Positions 9,803 through 18,496 of a stretch of DNA of 64,000 bases are shown here, piece after piece. Numbering within the stretch: the stretch's first letter is position 1; every line of letters starts with the position of its first letter. The notes below the pieces were generated by a model that saw only the letters and a program-made list of their open reading frames with translations, was not told the origin of the DNA and ran no database searches. This DNA is from Sphingobacteriales bacterium (GTDB taxonomy: Bacteria; Bacteroidota; Bacteroidia; Chitinophagales; LD1): the NCBI GenBank assembly GCA_018262795.1, contig JADFDM010000006.1:177319-241318 (forward strand). The letters run 5' to 3'. Position numbers and translations under genes: made by a program.

Positions 9803-10297
9803 ATGGAACCTGAATTTGTTACTTATCTATCCACGCTGCTTGGCACTATTGCCATCAAAGGGACGGAGCATTTTATCACTTCCGTTCATTTTGTAATGGA
9901 AGAAGAAAACCATTCGAACAACATTCCTGAAACGGTGTTGCAGGGCAAACTGGAACTGGAAGAGTATTTTGCCGGAAAGCGGAAGCAGTTTACCGTACGC
10001 ACAAAGCCCGAAGGCACCGAGTTTCAAAAGCTGGTGTGGGCGCAGTTGAAGCAAATACCTTACGGCACCACGAGCACTTACGGCAGCATAGCCAAAGCGA
10101 TACAAAAAGATGAGCGCTCCTCGCGGGCAGTGGGTCATGCCAACGGTCAAAACCCTATTGCCATTATTATTCCTTGCCATCGGGTAATTGGTGAAAACGG
10201 TAAACTGACCGGCTATGCCGGAGGCCTCTGGCGCAAAGAATGGTTGCTCAAGCACGAAGGTGAAATAGCGGGCACTCGTCTGCGCCTTTTTAGTTGA
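9803..10297 (+). CDS. ogt: Methylated-DNA--protein-cysteine S-methyltransferase
   Basis: This suicide repair enzyme transfers the alkyl group from O6-alkylguanine (and O4-alkylthymine) in DNA to its own cysteine. The C-terminal domain has every hallmark: helix-turn-helix-like IPYGTTSTYGSIAKAI (residues 85-100), the arginine finger in SSRAVGHANGQNP, the catalytic IPCHRV with Cys125, and GYAGGLWRKEWLLKHE at the end. The N-terminal half is the usual poorly conserved domain. At 164 residues it matches the short Ogt/AGT form, without an Ada regulatory domain. A factor-independent terminator follows at 10361, so it is probably the last gene of the rmuC operon. Confidence 0.95.
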   Translation: MEPEFVTYLSTLLGTIAIKGTEHFITSVHFVMEEENHSNNIPETVLQGKLELEEYFAGKRKQFTVRTKPEGTEFQKLVWAQLKQIPYGTTSTYGSIAKAIQKDERSSRAVGHANGQNPIAIIIPCHRVIGENGKLTGYAGGLWRKEWLLKHEGEIAGTRLRLFS

Positions 10298-10360
10298 TGG
10301 TTATAGACAAGAGCCAAGAATCAAGAGGAAAGAAACGAGAAACAAGAGACGAGAACTGAC

Positions 10361-10398
10361 CCGTCCCCTATAAATTATGGGACGGATTTTATTTTTTA
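10361..10398 (+). terminator. Rho-independent terminator after the alkyltransferase gene
   Basis: CCGTCCC at 10361-10367 and GGGACGG at 10379-10385 form a 7-bp GC-rich stem around an 11-base AT-rich loop. A T-rich run (ATTTTATTTTTT) follows. It lies 64 bp downstream of the stop codon. Confidence 0.75.
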
Positions 10399-10413
10399 TC
10401 CGATTTGATTACT

Positions 10414-10447
10414 CACGGTTGAGGCCTAGCCAACGGTTTCAACCGTG
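10414..10447 (+). repeat. Palindromic element with CACGGTTGA arms
   Basis: CACGGTTGA at 10414-10422 is mirrored by TCAACCGTG at 10439-10447. The 16 bases between contain a second, overlapping self-complementary core (GGC, CTA, GCC), so two alternative hairpins are possible. It lies just past a terminator, between convergent genes, and has no T tail of its own. The shape resembles a REP-type dispersed palindrome. No second copy is visible in this window, so repeat status needs a genome search. Confidence 0.5.
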
Positions 10448-10519
10448 GGGAATAAGGATACCAGATTTTTTCAAATGGATTCATCTATTTTTTAACTGGT
10501 GTGCCATCGAACTCTATCT

Positions 10520-11935
10520 CTATTCCCCAAATCTTTCCATGTGCGGTATCATTACCCTTTGTTCGTTTAGCACAAAGGGCAGGCGGTAAAAATCAATGTT
10601 ATCTTCTATCCACCGATCGTTCAATTTCCAATCTTTAAAAGTATCATTGGTCACTAATAGGCAGTGGTCTCTCTGTACCGCATGTATCAGATAAAGATCA
10701 GCCGGAGTTCCCGGTGGCGATTCAGAAAAGCGGCATAGGTTCTTTATCTCTTTCAGCACTTCTTTATCTTTTACCCTCGGCAGCAGGGTGCTGTCGGCTA
10801 TCACGTGTATATCCTCAAACTTGTACTCCTGTTTCAATTTCTTTATCAATATCAAAATGTTCTTTAGATGCGGTTGATGCTTTCCCTTTTCACTCAGGCT
10901 GCTGTTGTAAGCCACGTTACTGCCGTCCACCACCACTTTTCGTCTGGCGATGTGTACGGTTTCAAAAATTTCTTTTTCGGCATTATAGGTGCCAAAGCGC
11001 TTCACAAAATCACTCTGCACTAAGTAGTTTTTGAAATCCTCTTCTACCTTCAAATTTTTAGTAAACCACGGGGGCAGTTTTTTGTTGCCTTGGCCGTCCG
11101 GTTGTTGGTATGCCTCCTCCGTTTTCAGATAAAAATCATAGAGTTTTTTAAACGGGGTGTCAATGCCATTTTCCAATTTCGACAGGATGCTCAAAAGCAG
11201 CCTTTCATCAAGCACTGCATCGGGGTAATCGGAGGAGATGAGGTTTATGTACAGCGATAGTTCAGCATAGCTGCTAATCTCAGTGCTGCGAGCCAGCTTA
11301 AATTCTTAGATATTCCGAAACCCTCCGCGGTTAAACAGCTTATAGTCGGTCGCGTTGCTCAAGCCCCGCTCTATCGCCAGTTGGTATTCGAGCGGATCGG
11401 TGAATCCGGCTTCCCACACTTTTAAAAAGTGGTTGAAATCAGTAAACTTTTTGGCAAGAGAAAATTCGTAAAGCTCTTTTACATTGTTTATGGTTTCCAG
11501 TTTAGGGAGGTCTTTGTTTACGCTGCGTATTTGCCGAAACATACTATATCCATCCGCAAAGCCTTTCTGCTTCATGTCACTGAATACACTGCCATCAGTT
11601 ACTCCGGCCAGGGTGTACATTTCGTACTCGGCAGCGGTGTGGCAGTTATTCTCCAGCGCAGCGTAATAGGTCACTGCACTTTTAAATCCGCTGCTTTCTG
11701 ATGCCTGATAATCTTCAAGAGTTCGATACCCTTCGGTGTGGCACACGTACAAGGCCCCTTTGTTCGTAACAGCAAAGGCGGGTTCTACTCGCTTTAGTCC
11801 ACGGGCTATGAGGATATGGCGCAGGTGGTTCATTTGCACATAACGCACAAACTCTGACAGCGAGGAGAGTTCCAGCACCTGCTCGGCTCGGTGAATTTTC
11901 GCCTCGAAATAGTCATACTTTTTTTGCGGTTGCAT
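10520..11935 (-). pseudogene. Helical-repeat plus NYN (Zc3h12a-like) RNase gene interrupted by an in-frame TAA
   Basis: Read from ATG 11935, codons 1-209 encode a helical-repeat region and end at TAA 11308-11306. The same frame then continues without a stop to 10520. The join is seamless in sequence logic: before the TAA a unit reads AIERGLSNATDYKLFNRGGF, and after it EFKLARSTEISSYAELSLYI continues the same repeat pattern (G-F-x4-EY/EF-x-A). The second part has a GTG at 11215 but 31 plausible codons upstream of it, so the stop falls inside one ancestral ~471-residue protein. The C-terminal ~150 residues match NYN/Zc3h12a-type ribonucleases: KVVVDGSNVAYN (first acidic residue), IHVIADSTLLPRV, SPPGTPADLYLIHAV and CLLVTNDTFKDW. 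Either the gene is broken, or it makes two fragments, or the codon is a sequencing error. A small gene lies 12 bp upstream. Confidence 0.7.
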
Positions 11936-11947
11936 GTTCCTTGTGTT

Positions 11948-12334
11948 TTACAGCATTAAAGATTTTTTTTCGTTCGTATCTCCAAAAACTTCTTGCAGTC
12001 GGTTATGTATGTTTACATAAATCACCGGCAGGGCTTTATCTTCATTTTGCTTGGCTTCTTCTGTAGCTCTAAATATTTTTAGGCACGAATACATTTCTTC
12101 TACGTGCTGAGTCATAACCGGAGGGTCCAGCTTCTCGCAGAACTTGTTACATACATGCCGCTTAACAGCCGGGCTTGCTTGATTCAAGTAATTGTCTTTT
12201 AAATTTATTAGCCAAGTTTCTGTCCCTGCCGCCACCGGTCGGTCGGCCAATACATAAGCAGAACGCAACCGCGTAGCTTCGAAATTGGCTGACATTTCGG
12301 AACCGCTGTGATTAATAGAGGCAATTTTCAGCAT
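11948..12334 (-). CDS. Small protein of unknown function upstream of the NYN RNase gene
   Basis: This 128-residue protein is predicted soluble and mostly helical, without signal peptide or membrane span. I do not recognise the family. Notable segments are LADRPVAAGTETWLINLKDNYL, where the Thr-Glu-Thr-Trp stretch is distinctive, and AVKRHVCNKFCEKLDPP, with two cysteines four apart that need not be metal-binding. It precedes the repeat/NYN gene by 12 bp on the same strand, so the pair is likely cotranscribed. A role tied to the RNase is a reasonable but untested guess. Confidence 0.7.
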   Translation of the reverse strand: MLKIASINHSGSEMSANFEATRLRSAYVLADRPVAAGTETWLINLKDNYLNQASPAVKRHVCNKFCEKLDPPVMTQHVEEMYSCLKIFRATEEAKQNEDKALPVIYVNIHNRLQEVFGDTNEKKSLML

Positions 12335-12458
12335 AGATTATGTCTGACAGATAGATTAAAGGTAACAAACCCTCTATTTCAAAAGTATAAGCGTGAATTA
12401 TTTTTAGGCAGATAGGAGTTGTTGCACTTTTAGCTTTCCCGGCCTGCTACTTTCTTCT

Positions 12459-12509
12459 ATGAAAAAACACTTTGTGCTACTGGTTGCAATCTTCACTTCC
12501 CTGGCATAG
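12459..12509 (+). pseudogene. Possible remnant: signal peptide ending in an in-frame TAG
   Basis: ATG 12459 opens MKKHFVLLVAIFTSLA, a near-perfect lipid-rich signal peptide, and stops at TAG 12507. The frame beyond the TAG stays open past the metK start and first reads PRYQKQTGTYYKLTK, which is plausible mature protein, then degenerates into hydrophobic low-quality text. A Gln codon mutated to TAG after the signal peptide would explain this. The region may equally be chance, so confidence is low. Confidence 0.3.
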
Positions 12510-12617
12510 CCGCGTTATCAAAAGCAGACCGGCACCTATTACAAATTAACAAAATCTGCCATTCCCCTTAATTTCATTCTGCTTCCTGTACCGTTACAAG
12601 GGTTTCCGCTTTTAATC

Positions 12618-12648
12618 ATTTGCACTGTATGTTGTTTTCTTATTTTCA
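12618..12648 (+). promoter_or_regulatory. Candidate promoter for metK
   Basis: ATTTG at 12618-12622 supplies a -33 TTTG. TATTTTCA at 12641-12648 approximates the -7 TAnnTTTG with two mismatches, and the spacing is 18 bp. The metK start is 22 bp downstream of the -7 box. I see no SAM-responsive riboswitch fold in the leader. Confidence 0.3.
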
Positions 12649-12669
12649 CGGCTCTAAAACAAAATAACA

Positions 12670-13932
12670 ATGCCTTACTTATTCACTTCCGAGTCGGTTT
12701 CAGAGGGACATCCCGATAAAGTAGCCGATCAAATTTCAGATGCACTCATTGATAACTTTTTGGCTTATGACCCTTCTTCGAAGGTAGCCTGTGAAACTTT
12801 GGTCACCACCGGACAGGTAGTGCTGGCGGGAGAGGTAAAAAGCGAAGCCTATTTAGATGTGCAGCAGATTGCCCGCGAGGTCATCCGCAAAATAGGTTAT
12901 ACCCATGCTGACTATATGTTCGAAGCGCACTCTTGCGGTATCATCTCCGCCATTCACGAGCAAAGCCCCGACATCAATCAAGGGGTGGAAAGAAAGAAAC
13001 CCGAGGAGCAGGGCGCAGGCGATCAGGGAATGATGTTCGGCTATGCCAGCCGCGAAACGGATAATTATATGCCGCTGCCTTTAGAGTTAGCGCACCTATT
13101 ACTGAAAGAACTGGCCAGCATTCGCAAAGAAGGTAAGGTGATGAAATATCTTCGTCCCGATGCGAAAAGTCAAGTCACTATTGAATACGGTGACGACAAC
13201 CAACCTATCCGCATTGATGCTATTGTGATTTCTACCCAGCATGATGACTTTGGAAAAGACAGCGTGATGTTGAAAAAAATTAAGGAAGATGTAATCAACA
13301 TTCTGATTCCCCGCGTAAAGAAAAAACTGCCTAAGCGAGTACAAAAACTGTTTACCGATAAAATAAAATACCACGTAAACCCAACCGGAAAATTTGTAAT
13401 CGGTGGCCCGCATGGTGATACCGGGCTCACCGGAAGAAAAATTATTGTAGATACTTACGGAGGCAAAGGCGCTCACGGTGGCGGTGCTTTCAGCGGAAAA
13501 GATCCCAGCAAGGTAGATCGCTCGGCAGCCTACGCGGCCCGGCATATTGCCAAACACTTAGTAGCTGCCGGAGTATGCGATGAAGCATTGGTGCAAGTAG
13601 CTTATGCCATTGGTGTAGCGAAACCTGTGGGACTTTTTGTAAACACGTACGGCACAGCTAAAGTGAAACTGAATGACGGGCAGATTGCAAAGTTGATCGA
13701 GAAACTTCCTGAATTTGATATGCGCCCTTACTTTATTGAAAAGCGCTTTAATCTACGCACTCCTATTTATTTAGAAACCGCTTCGTACGGCCACGTAGGT
13801 CGCGAAAGCAAAGTGGTAGAAAAAGTGTTCAACAAAGGGAAGAAGAATGAGAAGAAAGTGAAAGTGAAACTTTTCCCGTGGGAAGAATTGAATGCCATAG
13901 CCGCAGTGAAGAAAGCGTTTAGTATCGCTTAG
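12670..13932 (+). CDS. metK: S-adenosylmethionine synthase
   Basis: The enzyme makes S-adenosylmethionine from ATP and methionine, the cell's main methyl donor, used here by MtaB, for example. The 420-residue protein has all family signatures: [19 protein letters not shown] with the catalytic His14 and Asp16, [28 protein letters not shown], and the glycine-rich [20 protein letters not shown] with its following [16 protein letters not shown]. Family members of about 385-420 residues are normal, and a short lysine-rich insert near the C-terminus ([13 protein letters not shown]) accounts for the extra length. It appears monocistronic, with its own terminator at 13979. Confidence 0.98.
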   Translation: MPYLFTSESVSEGHPDKVADQISDALIDNFLAYDPSSKVACETLVTTGQVVLAGEVKSEAYLDVQQIAREVIRKIGYTHADYMFEAHSCGIISAIHEQSPDINQGVERKKPEEQGAGDQGMMFGYASRETDNYMPLPLELAHLLLKELASIRKEGKVMKYLRPDAKSQVTIEYGDDNQPIRIDAIVISTQHDDFGKDSVMLKKIKEDVINILIPRVKKKLPKRVQKLFTDKIKYHVNPTGKFVIGGPHGDTGLTGRKIIVDTYGGKGAHGGGAFSGKDPSKVDRSAAYAARHIAKHLVAAGVCDEALVQVAYAIGVAKPVGLFVNTYGTAKVKLNDGQIAKLIEKLPEFDMRPYFIEKRFNLRTPIYLETASYGHVGRESKVVEKVFNKGKKNEKKVKVKLFPWEELNAIAAVKKAFSIA

Positions 13933-13978
13933 ATTATAGCAAGCAACCGGCTGAAAAGCAGGAATTAATTTATTTTAC

Positions 13979-14013
13979 AGAGGATAGTCTGATGATTATC
14001 CTCTTTCTTTTTG
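13979..14013 (+). terminator. Rho-independent terminator after metK
   Basis: AGAGGATA (13979-13986) pairs with TATCCTCT (13997-14004) around a 10-base loop, and TTCTTTTTG follows. It ends only about 2 bp before the next ATG at 14015. The next gene may therefore rely on read-through or a very short leader. Confidence 0.65.
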
Positions 14014-14014
14014 T

Positions 14015-15358
14015 ATGAAATCGAAGCCTCTCTTTTTGATTTTATTGCTCACCGCAGCTTTAATCCCGTACGGTATTCTCTGCTTTTATGCACTGCCCTT
14101 TGCGGATGATTTCTGTTATGGATGGACCGCTTCGGAAAGCATTCCCTTTGTGCAGAAATTTCTGCATCAGTATTTGCATTGGAACGGGCGCTACACGGCT
14201 GATGTGCTGGTGAATGTTCATCCCTTAATATCCGGGCGCTTGCTGTATTACCAACTGGCACTTTTCTTTTCATTGATCCTTACTCCGTTCTCGGTCTATG
14301 TTTCATTGCTTCAGATATTCCATCACCGATCAAACTTGGTGATTGCTTCCTTACTGTTTACTCTTTTTTATCTCTGCCTACAGCCAAACGTTACAGAGGG
14401 GGTGTATTGGTATATCGGTATTGCCAACTATCATCTCGGCAATTTGATGTTTCTTTTCCAGGGAGCCTTCCTGCTTTTCTCCTTTTCAAAAACCGGTATG
14501 ATTCGTTTATCGTTACAACTTATCGCAGCAATACTTTTAGTGGGGGCCATTGGGTTTAATGAAATAGGAGCTATTCTTATTCCTTTGGCCTATCTCCTAA
14601 TTGCCACCTTCGCCTATCGCCAAGCAACCAATAACAGAAATACATGGATAGTATTTTCATTGCTCTCGGTGTTAGCTGCACTATTTGTGTTTTTCTCACC
14701 CGGCAATTTTGTGCGCAGTGCTCAATTCACCGAGCGCTTTCATCTTTTCCATTCATTGTTTTATGCAGCGTTGCAAACCATTCGCTTTGTCGGTAAATGG
14801 GTATTGAATTATCCGGCTTTGGCTATCAGTCTGCTGTTGGCCATCAATGCAAAGGATATTTTGCCACAATTAAAATTTAAGATTGGCTGGAAGTGGCTTC
14901 TCGGCTTTACTTTGTTGATGGTATTTCTGGCGAGCTTCGTTCCCTACTTTGCCACCGGAAGTTTAGGGCAGCACCGCACGCTCAACTATGTCTTCTTTTT
15001 CTTTCTTCCGCTTTATTCACTTACCGTAATGGTGGTGTCCGCAAAATTCAGCTTATCAGAAAAATTAAAGAGCATTCATTCAAAATCGTTCCATTATTTT
15101 TTAGTAATAACGGTTGTGATTGCACTTCTCTTTTCGGGCAATGGAATTAAAATGGCAAAGGATTTTTATCAGGGGAATTTCGCCACCTACAACAAAGCAT
15201 TTCAAGCAAGAGCCAAAACGATAGGCCAAGACCCCAGAGCCGTGACTACCCTTCCGGTAGTTCCAGAGGTTTTCCGTATTGTAGATGCAAAAAGTGATTC
15301 TGCCTATTGGGTAAATAATTGCATGGTCAATTACTATGCACCGCATCAGCCGGAGTAA
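14015..15358 (+). CDS. Polytopic membrane protein of the DUF6056 type, possible GT-C-like
   Basis: This 447-residue protein has about ten to eleven membrane spans. After the first span it carries the motif ALPFADDFCYGW with an Asp pair at residues 31-32, followed by LHWNGRYTADVL. The GVYWYIGIANYHLGNLM segment lies in the third loop. This arrangement, with acidic residues in the first outer loop, matches my memory of DUF6056 proteins, which resemble GT-C glycosyltransferases that use polyprenyl-phosphate sugars. A catalytic role is inference. Its stop codon directly abuts the stop of the convergent GH5 gene (15358/15359). Confidence 0.78.
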   Translation: MKSKPLFLILLLTAALIPYGILCFYALPFADDFCYGWTASESIPFVQKFLHQYLHWNGRYTADVLVNVHPLISGRLLYYQLALFFSLILTPFSVYVSLLQIFHHRSNLVIASLLFTLFYLCLQPNVTEGVYWYIGIANYHLGNLMFLFQGAFLLFSFSKTGMIRLSLQLIAAILLVGAIGFNEIGAILIPLAYLLIATFAYRQATNNRNTWIVFSLLSVLAALFVFFSPGNFVRSAQFTERFHLFHSLFYAALQTIRFVGKWVLNYPALAISLLLAINAKDILPQLKFKIGWKWLLGFTLLMVFLASFVPYFATGSLGQHRTLNYVFFFFLPLYSLTVMVVSAKFSLSEKLKSIHSKSFHYFLVITVVIALLFSGNGIKMAKDFYQGNFATYNKAFQARAKTIGQDPRAVTTLPVVPEVFRIVDAKSDSAYWVNNCMVNYYAPHQPE

Positions 15359-16657
15359 TTACTCCACTACTAATTTTCGGATAGTTCTTCTATCCCCCGA
15401 ACTTAAATTCAGAAAATAAATTCCTTGCCCCCATCGGAATATCGGCAATAGATAATAATCATGAAACGAGGTGGTGAATATTTTTCTTCCGCTTATATCG
15501 GTCACACTCAACTCCACTTTCTCAGAGGCAAATACTTTCAGCTCACAAACCGCAGTAGCACTTACAGGGTTTGGAAACAGCTGAACGGATAGTTCCCCTC
15601 CGTTTAACTCGCGCCAGCCGGTAGTGGTATCGCCATACAAATGGAGCGCTTGTTTAAAGCAAGGATTCACACTATCTTCTGAAACAGTATGCGAATAAAA
15701 CATAGGGAAACCTCCGTCCCAGTCCCAGTACATCCAGGGCATATTGAAGGAGTCAATCTTCGCTCCAAAATATTCAATCCAACGGCAGCGGCTTTGTGGA
15801 TCGCCATTCTCACCTACCCCAAACTCTCCCAGAAATATCGGAAGCTGGTAAGTATTCCGCCAGTTGATGATCGTCTTCCAGGCATTGTTTAGCATGCCGT
15901 CATAAGGGGAAGGGAAACCCGTGTAACCGGTAGGGAAATAGGGCGTGGCCCAAGTAAATCCCTGATGAGTAAATTGATAGGGATCGTACGAATGCCAGGT
16001 GTAAATCAAGTTGGTATCACTAAAAGGCACATAATGGGCATAGGCTGATCCTGAACTGCTAAAATTAGGACTCACCACAATAGTGTGCGCAGTAGTGTGC
16101 TGACGAATGGAATCAATCGCATGGCTGAACACAATATTGATGCTATCGAGATTTATACCATAAGCAGGTTCGTTGAGCAGTTCAAACATATACCGATTCG
16201 GATCCAAATTTTTGTACTTGTAGGATATCACGCTCCACGCATGACTAAAGCGATCTATTTTCTGCCGCCAATTATCATTATAAATATCCCAACCGTGGTG
16301 GTTGTCAATAATGAGCATCATATCATAATCCTGCGCCCATTGAATCACTGAATCTATAAGCATGTATGCCGCATCAGTGGTATCTACCGTGTAAGGAGGG
16401 ATAGAATCGGTAAGCCTTGCAAAACAAATAGGCAGCCGCAATGAGTGCATACCGGCCGCTTTCATCTTTACAATATCGGCTCTGGTAAATCGGGTGGAGC
16501 TTGGGCTGTACACGGGGCTCCAGTAATCTTCGAGCCAATTATTGAGATTCAATCCATTGGCCAAGCGATTGCAGCGCTGCTGTGCTACACTCTGCGAAAA
16601 GACAATCTGAAAAGAGCTGAGAACTAAAAACAGGACGAAAAGGAAAGATTTATTCAT
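15359..16657 (-). CDS. Secreted glycoside hydrolase family 5 (cellulase-like) with T9SS sorting domain
   Basis: A GH5 (beta/alpha)8 glycosidase likely cleaves beta-1,4-linked glucan or mannan outside the cell. The signal peptide ends near VFSQ (residue 21). The catalytic domain spans about 25-340: GLNLNNWLEDYWSP, AGMHSLRLPICF, MLIIDNHHGWD, the acid/base in ELLNEPAY (Glu163), YTWHSYDPYQFTH, and the nucleophile in FLGEFGVGENGD (Glu278). Residues 356-432 are a type A T9SS sorting domain (VQLFPNPVSATAV, VTDISGRKIF, RKLVVE). Both catalytic glutamates are present. Substrate cannot be fixed from sequence alone. It lies 20 bp from the exported unknown protein upstream on the same strand, so the two may form one transcript. 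Confidence 0.93.
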   Translation of the reverse strand: MNKSFLFVLFLVLSSFQIVFSQSVAQQRCNRLANGLNLNNWLEDYWSPVYSPSSTRFTRADIVKMKAAGMHSLRLPICFARLTDSIPPYTVDTTDAAYMLIDSVIQWAQDYDMMLIIDNHHGWDIYNDNWRQKIDRFSHAWSVISYKYKNLDPNRYMFELLNEPAYGINLDSINIVFSHAIDSIRQHTTAHTIVVSPNFSSSGSAYAHYVPFSDTNLIYTWHSYDPYQFTHQGFTWATPYFPTGYTGFPSPYDGMLNNAWKTIINWRNTYQLPIFLGEFGVGENGDPQSRCRWIEYFGAKIDSFNMPWMYWDWDGGFPMFYSHTVSEDSVNPCFKQALHLYGDTTTGWRELNGGELSVQLFPNPVSATAVCELKVFASEKVELSVTDISGRKIFTTSFHDYYLLPIFRWGQGIYFLNLSSGDRRTIRKLVVE

Positions 16658-16677
16658 CTGCTGAAAATACCATTTAC

Positions 16678-17685
16678 TTAATTTGAATACAACAGAAAGC
16701 GCAGATACAGCACATGTTTTCCGCTGGGGCTGCGCGAGTAATCGAGGATGATAGAGCCAAGTTTATCATTGCGAAATTCGAGGTCGCTCAATTTGCTTCC
16801 ATCCGTGTTGGGAAGGCAGGAAGCATACCAACCTTCGCTCTTTGTAAAAGTAGCAGTCAGTTTTTTTTCGAAATTTTTGTACACCGTCTCGAAACTGCTG
16901 TCGTAGTGGTCGGCCTCTTTTAGCACCGAAACAAAATCGAGTTGTGAGTTAACGAAGGGGAACCGATAAATCATGTTGAACTCCTCTCCCGGAATTTTCA
17001 CTTTGGTAGCGTACGTGTATTTGTAGTTCCAAAAATTAGGTGCTTTTCGCTCGCTTGCTTTAATGGACATTAAAGAAGACTCGCGCCATGAGCGGAACAC
17101 ATCCATCAGTGCTGTTTTTAAAATGGCATCAGCGGCTGCAGTTGCCGATGCACTTTTTACTACTACTGTTGTTTTATGTAAGTCATTAGTATTAGAAGCC
17201 GAAGCCAAGAGTTTTTCAGGCTGTGAATTTACCGGCTCATCCATCTTAAACATTTCCAGCCACTGTATTTTACCATAAGAGAGATAGCGAACGGTTATGG
17301 CTATTCCCGAACTTTTGAAAAGAAAAACATCTCCCACTTTTTCTACCGAAGCCTTCATTTTGTTTTTGATAGCCTCCACATTGTCGGTCATGAGAATACC
17401 AAAAGGCAGAATAGAAGAACAGGTATAATATGCGATGCCCGCATGATGATACCCATAGCCCGAAAAAAGAACAGTATCAATTTTTTGAGAAGTAGCTCCC
17501 GAAATCAAGCGAATGCCCCCTTCGGGATTTGTTAGATTTTCGTTCAGCAACCAATAGGCGCTGAACTGTTGCACCCAAGAGGAGTTGACGCTTTTATCTA
17601 ACGCCTCTATCACATTATCACCCGTGAAAGCTGCCTCTTTTTCGGTAAAACCACATACCAGCAAAACAACAAACATATACTTCAT
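16678..17685 (-). CDS. Exported protein of unknown function upstream of GH5
   Basis: I chose ATG 17685, because the upstream GTG/ATG codons only add MVMC before a compact signal peptide (KYMFVVLLVCGF). The ~335-residue product has no recognised domain. The middle contains a low-complexity KSASATAAADAIL stretch followed by MDVFRSWRESSLMS. The C-terminal half looks like beta-sheet with aromatic pairs (FNMIYRFPFVNSQLDFV). Segments such as LLNENLTNPEGGIRLISG and YGYHHAGIAYYTCSS near the N-terminus may be useful search seeds. It precedes the GH5 gene by 20 bp on the same strand. An 8-bp inverted repeat (17748-17774) sits about 60 bp upstream of its start and could be a regulatory hairpin. Confidence 0.7.
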   Translation of the reverse strand: MKYMFVVLLVCGFTEKEAAFTGDNVIEALDKSVNSSWVQQFSAYWLLNENLTNPEGGIRLISGATSQKIDTVLFSGYGYHHAGIAYYTCSSILPFGILMTDNVEAIKNKMKASVEKVGDVFLFKSSGIAITVRYLSYGKIQWLEMFKMDEPVNSQPEKLLASASNTNDLHKTTVVVKSASATAAADAILKTALMDVFRSWRESSLMSIKASERKAPNFWNYKYTYATKVKIPGEEFNMIYRFPFVNSQLDFVSVLKEADHYDSSFETVYKNFEKKLTATFTKSEGWYASCLPNTDGSKLSDLEFRNDKLGSIILDYSRSPSGKHVLYLRFLLYSN

Positions 17686-17697
17686 ACACATCACCAC

Positions 17698-18496
17698 TGT
17701 TGCCGAATGTATTTTAACTGGAGCAATAAAAAAAACTGATTTCTGTCATTTCGGCTTTTCTGACTTGCCGAAATAGCGTTTCACTGTCTCATCCTGAAAA
17801 AATTTTACACTATGGGGGGCGCAACCAACCTATCCTCGAAATCTAAATTCAAGAACTATACGCTCAATCCTAAAAATACTGTTGGTGTAGTGCGTTTAGA
17901 TTTCGCAGATTTTCGCAGAAGCGAGGGTTCTTTCGCTGTGCTTTCCTATTCGCATTGATAAGGCTCCGAATGCACGAATAAGTTAGTAGGAAGCTCTAAC
18001 TTGTAAAAACTTATGAGTTTGACTCGCGTTACAACAGCAAAAAGTGGAGATGCTTGTTGTGTTATTCTGTGGTTGAAATAATTAAGTTTATGAATACTCC
18101 GCAACTAAAAGCAGCCGAGCTTTCGCCCGGCCACCGGTAAGCAATCCATAGCTATTGCTACAGCGTTACTAACCCTAAACTCGTGAGAGTTTATTGGCCT
18201 AATTCATCGGTGGAAAATGGAGGAAGAAACCTCTTGCTTGAAACATTCAGAACACTTGGCTACAGTTTCTGCTTTGCAGCTAAAAGCGCCTACCGGAATA
18301 TCTGCCAACATCTCTATGAAAGGTTTTAACTCTTTCATGCGTACATGTTTTTGTTACAAAAAATTTCCGGATTGCTGCATCACCGCGAGACTTGTGGTGA
18401 TATGTATAGATAACGCAGGTCGCTCTCCTTTTAGTATTTATGGAAGCGCGGAATGGTTCTTAAAAAATGAAAAATATAGAGATGTGCAGAGAGGAA
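17698..18496. other. About 800 bp without a convincing gene
   Basis: Between the exported unknown protein and batC I find no supported gene. The stretch holds one clean inverted repeat, ATTTCGGC at 17748-17755 against GCCGAAAT at 17767-17774. A 97-codon open frame (18217-18510, plus) is cysteine-rich and patternless, and it runs into the 3' end of batC. Codon quality is poor throughout, so this may be a decayed gene. Confidence 0.5.

Noticed and set aside
10377..10589. 70-codon open frame on the plus strand
   Set aside because: It starts inside the terminator hairpin, runs through a palindrome and then antisense to the NYN RNase gene; not a credible gene.
5251..12509. Reassignment of TAG/TAA to glutamine in this organism
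   Set aside because: Many intact, conserved genes here end with TAG or TAA at the expected position (metK with TAG, rraA-like, lpxD-like and higher-confidence genes with TAA), and no conserved housekeeping gene contains an in-frame TAG or TAA. The three interruptions are better explained as lesions.
12335..12669. SAM-responsive riboswitch before metK
   Set aside because: I could not fold a recognisable SAM-type core with its conserved bases in the leader; only a weak promoter and a remnant signal peptide are visible.
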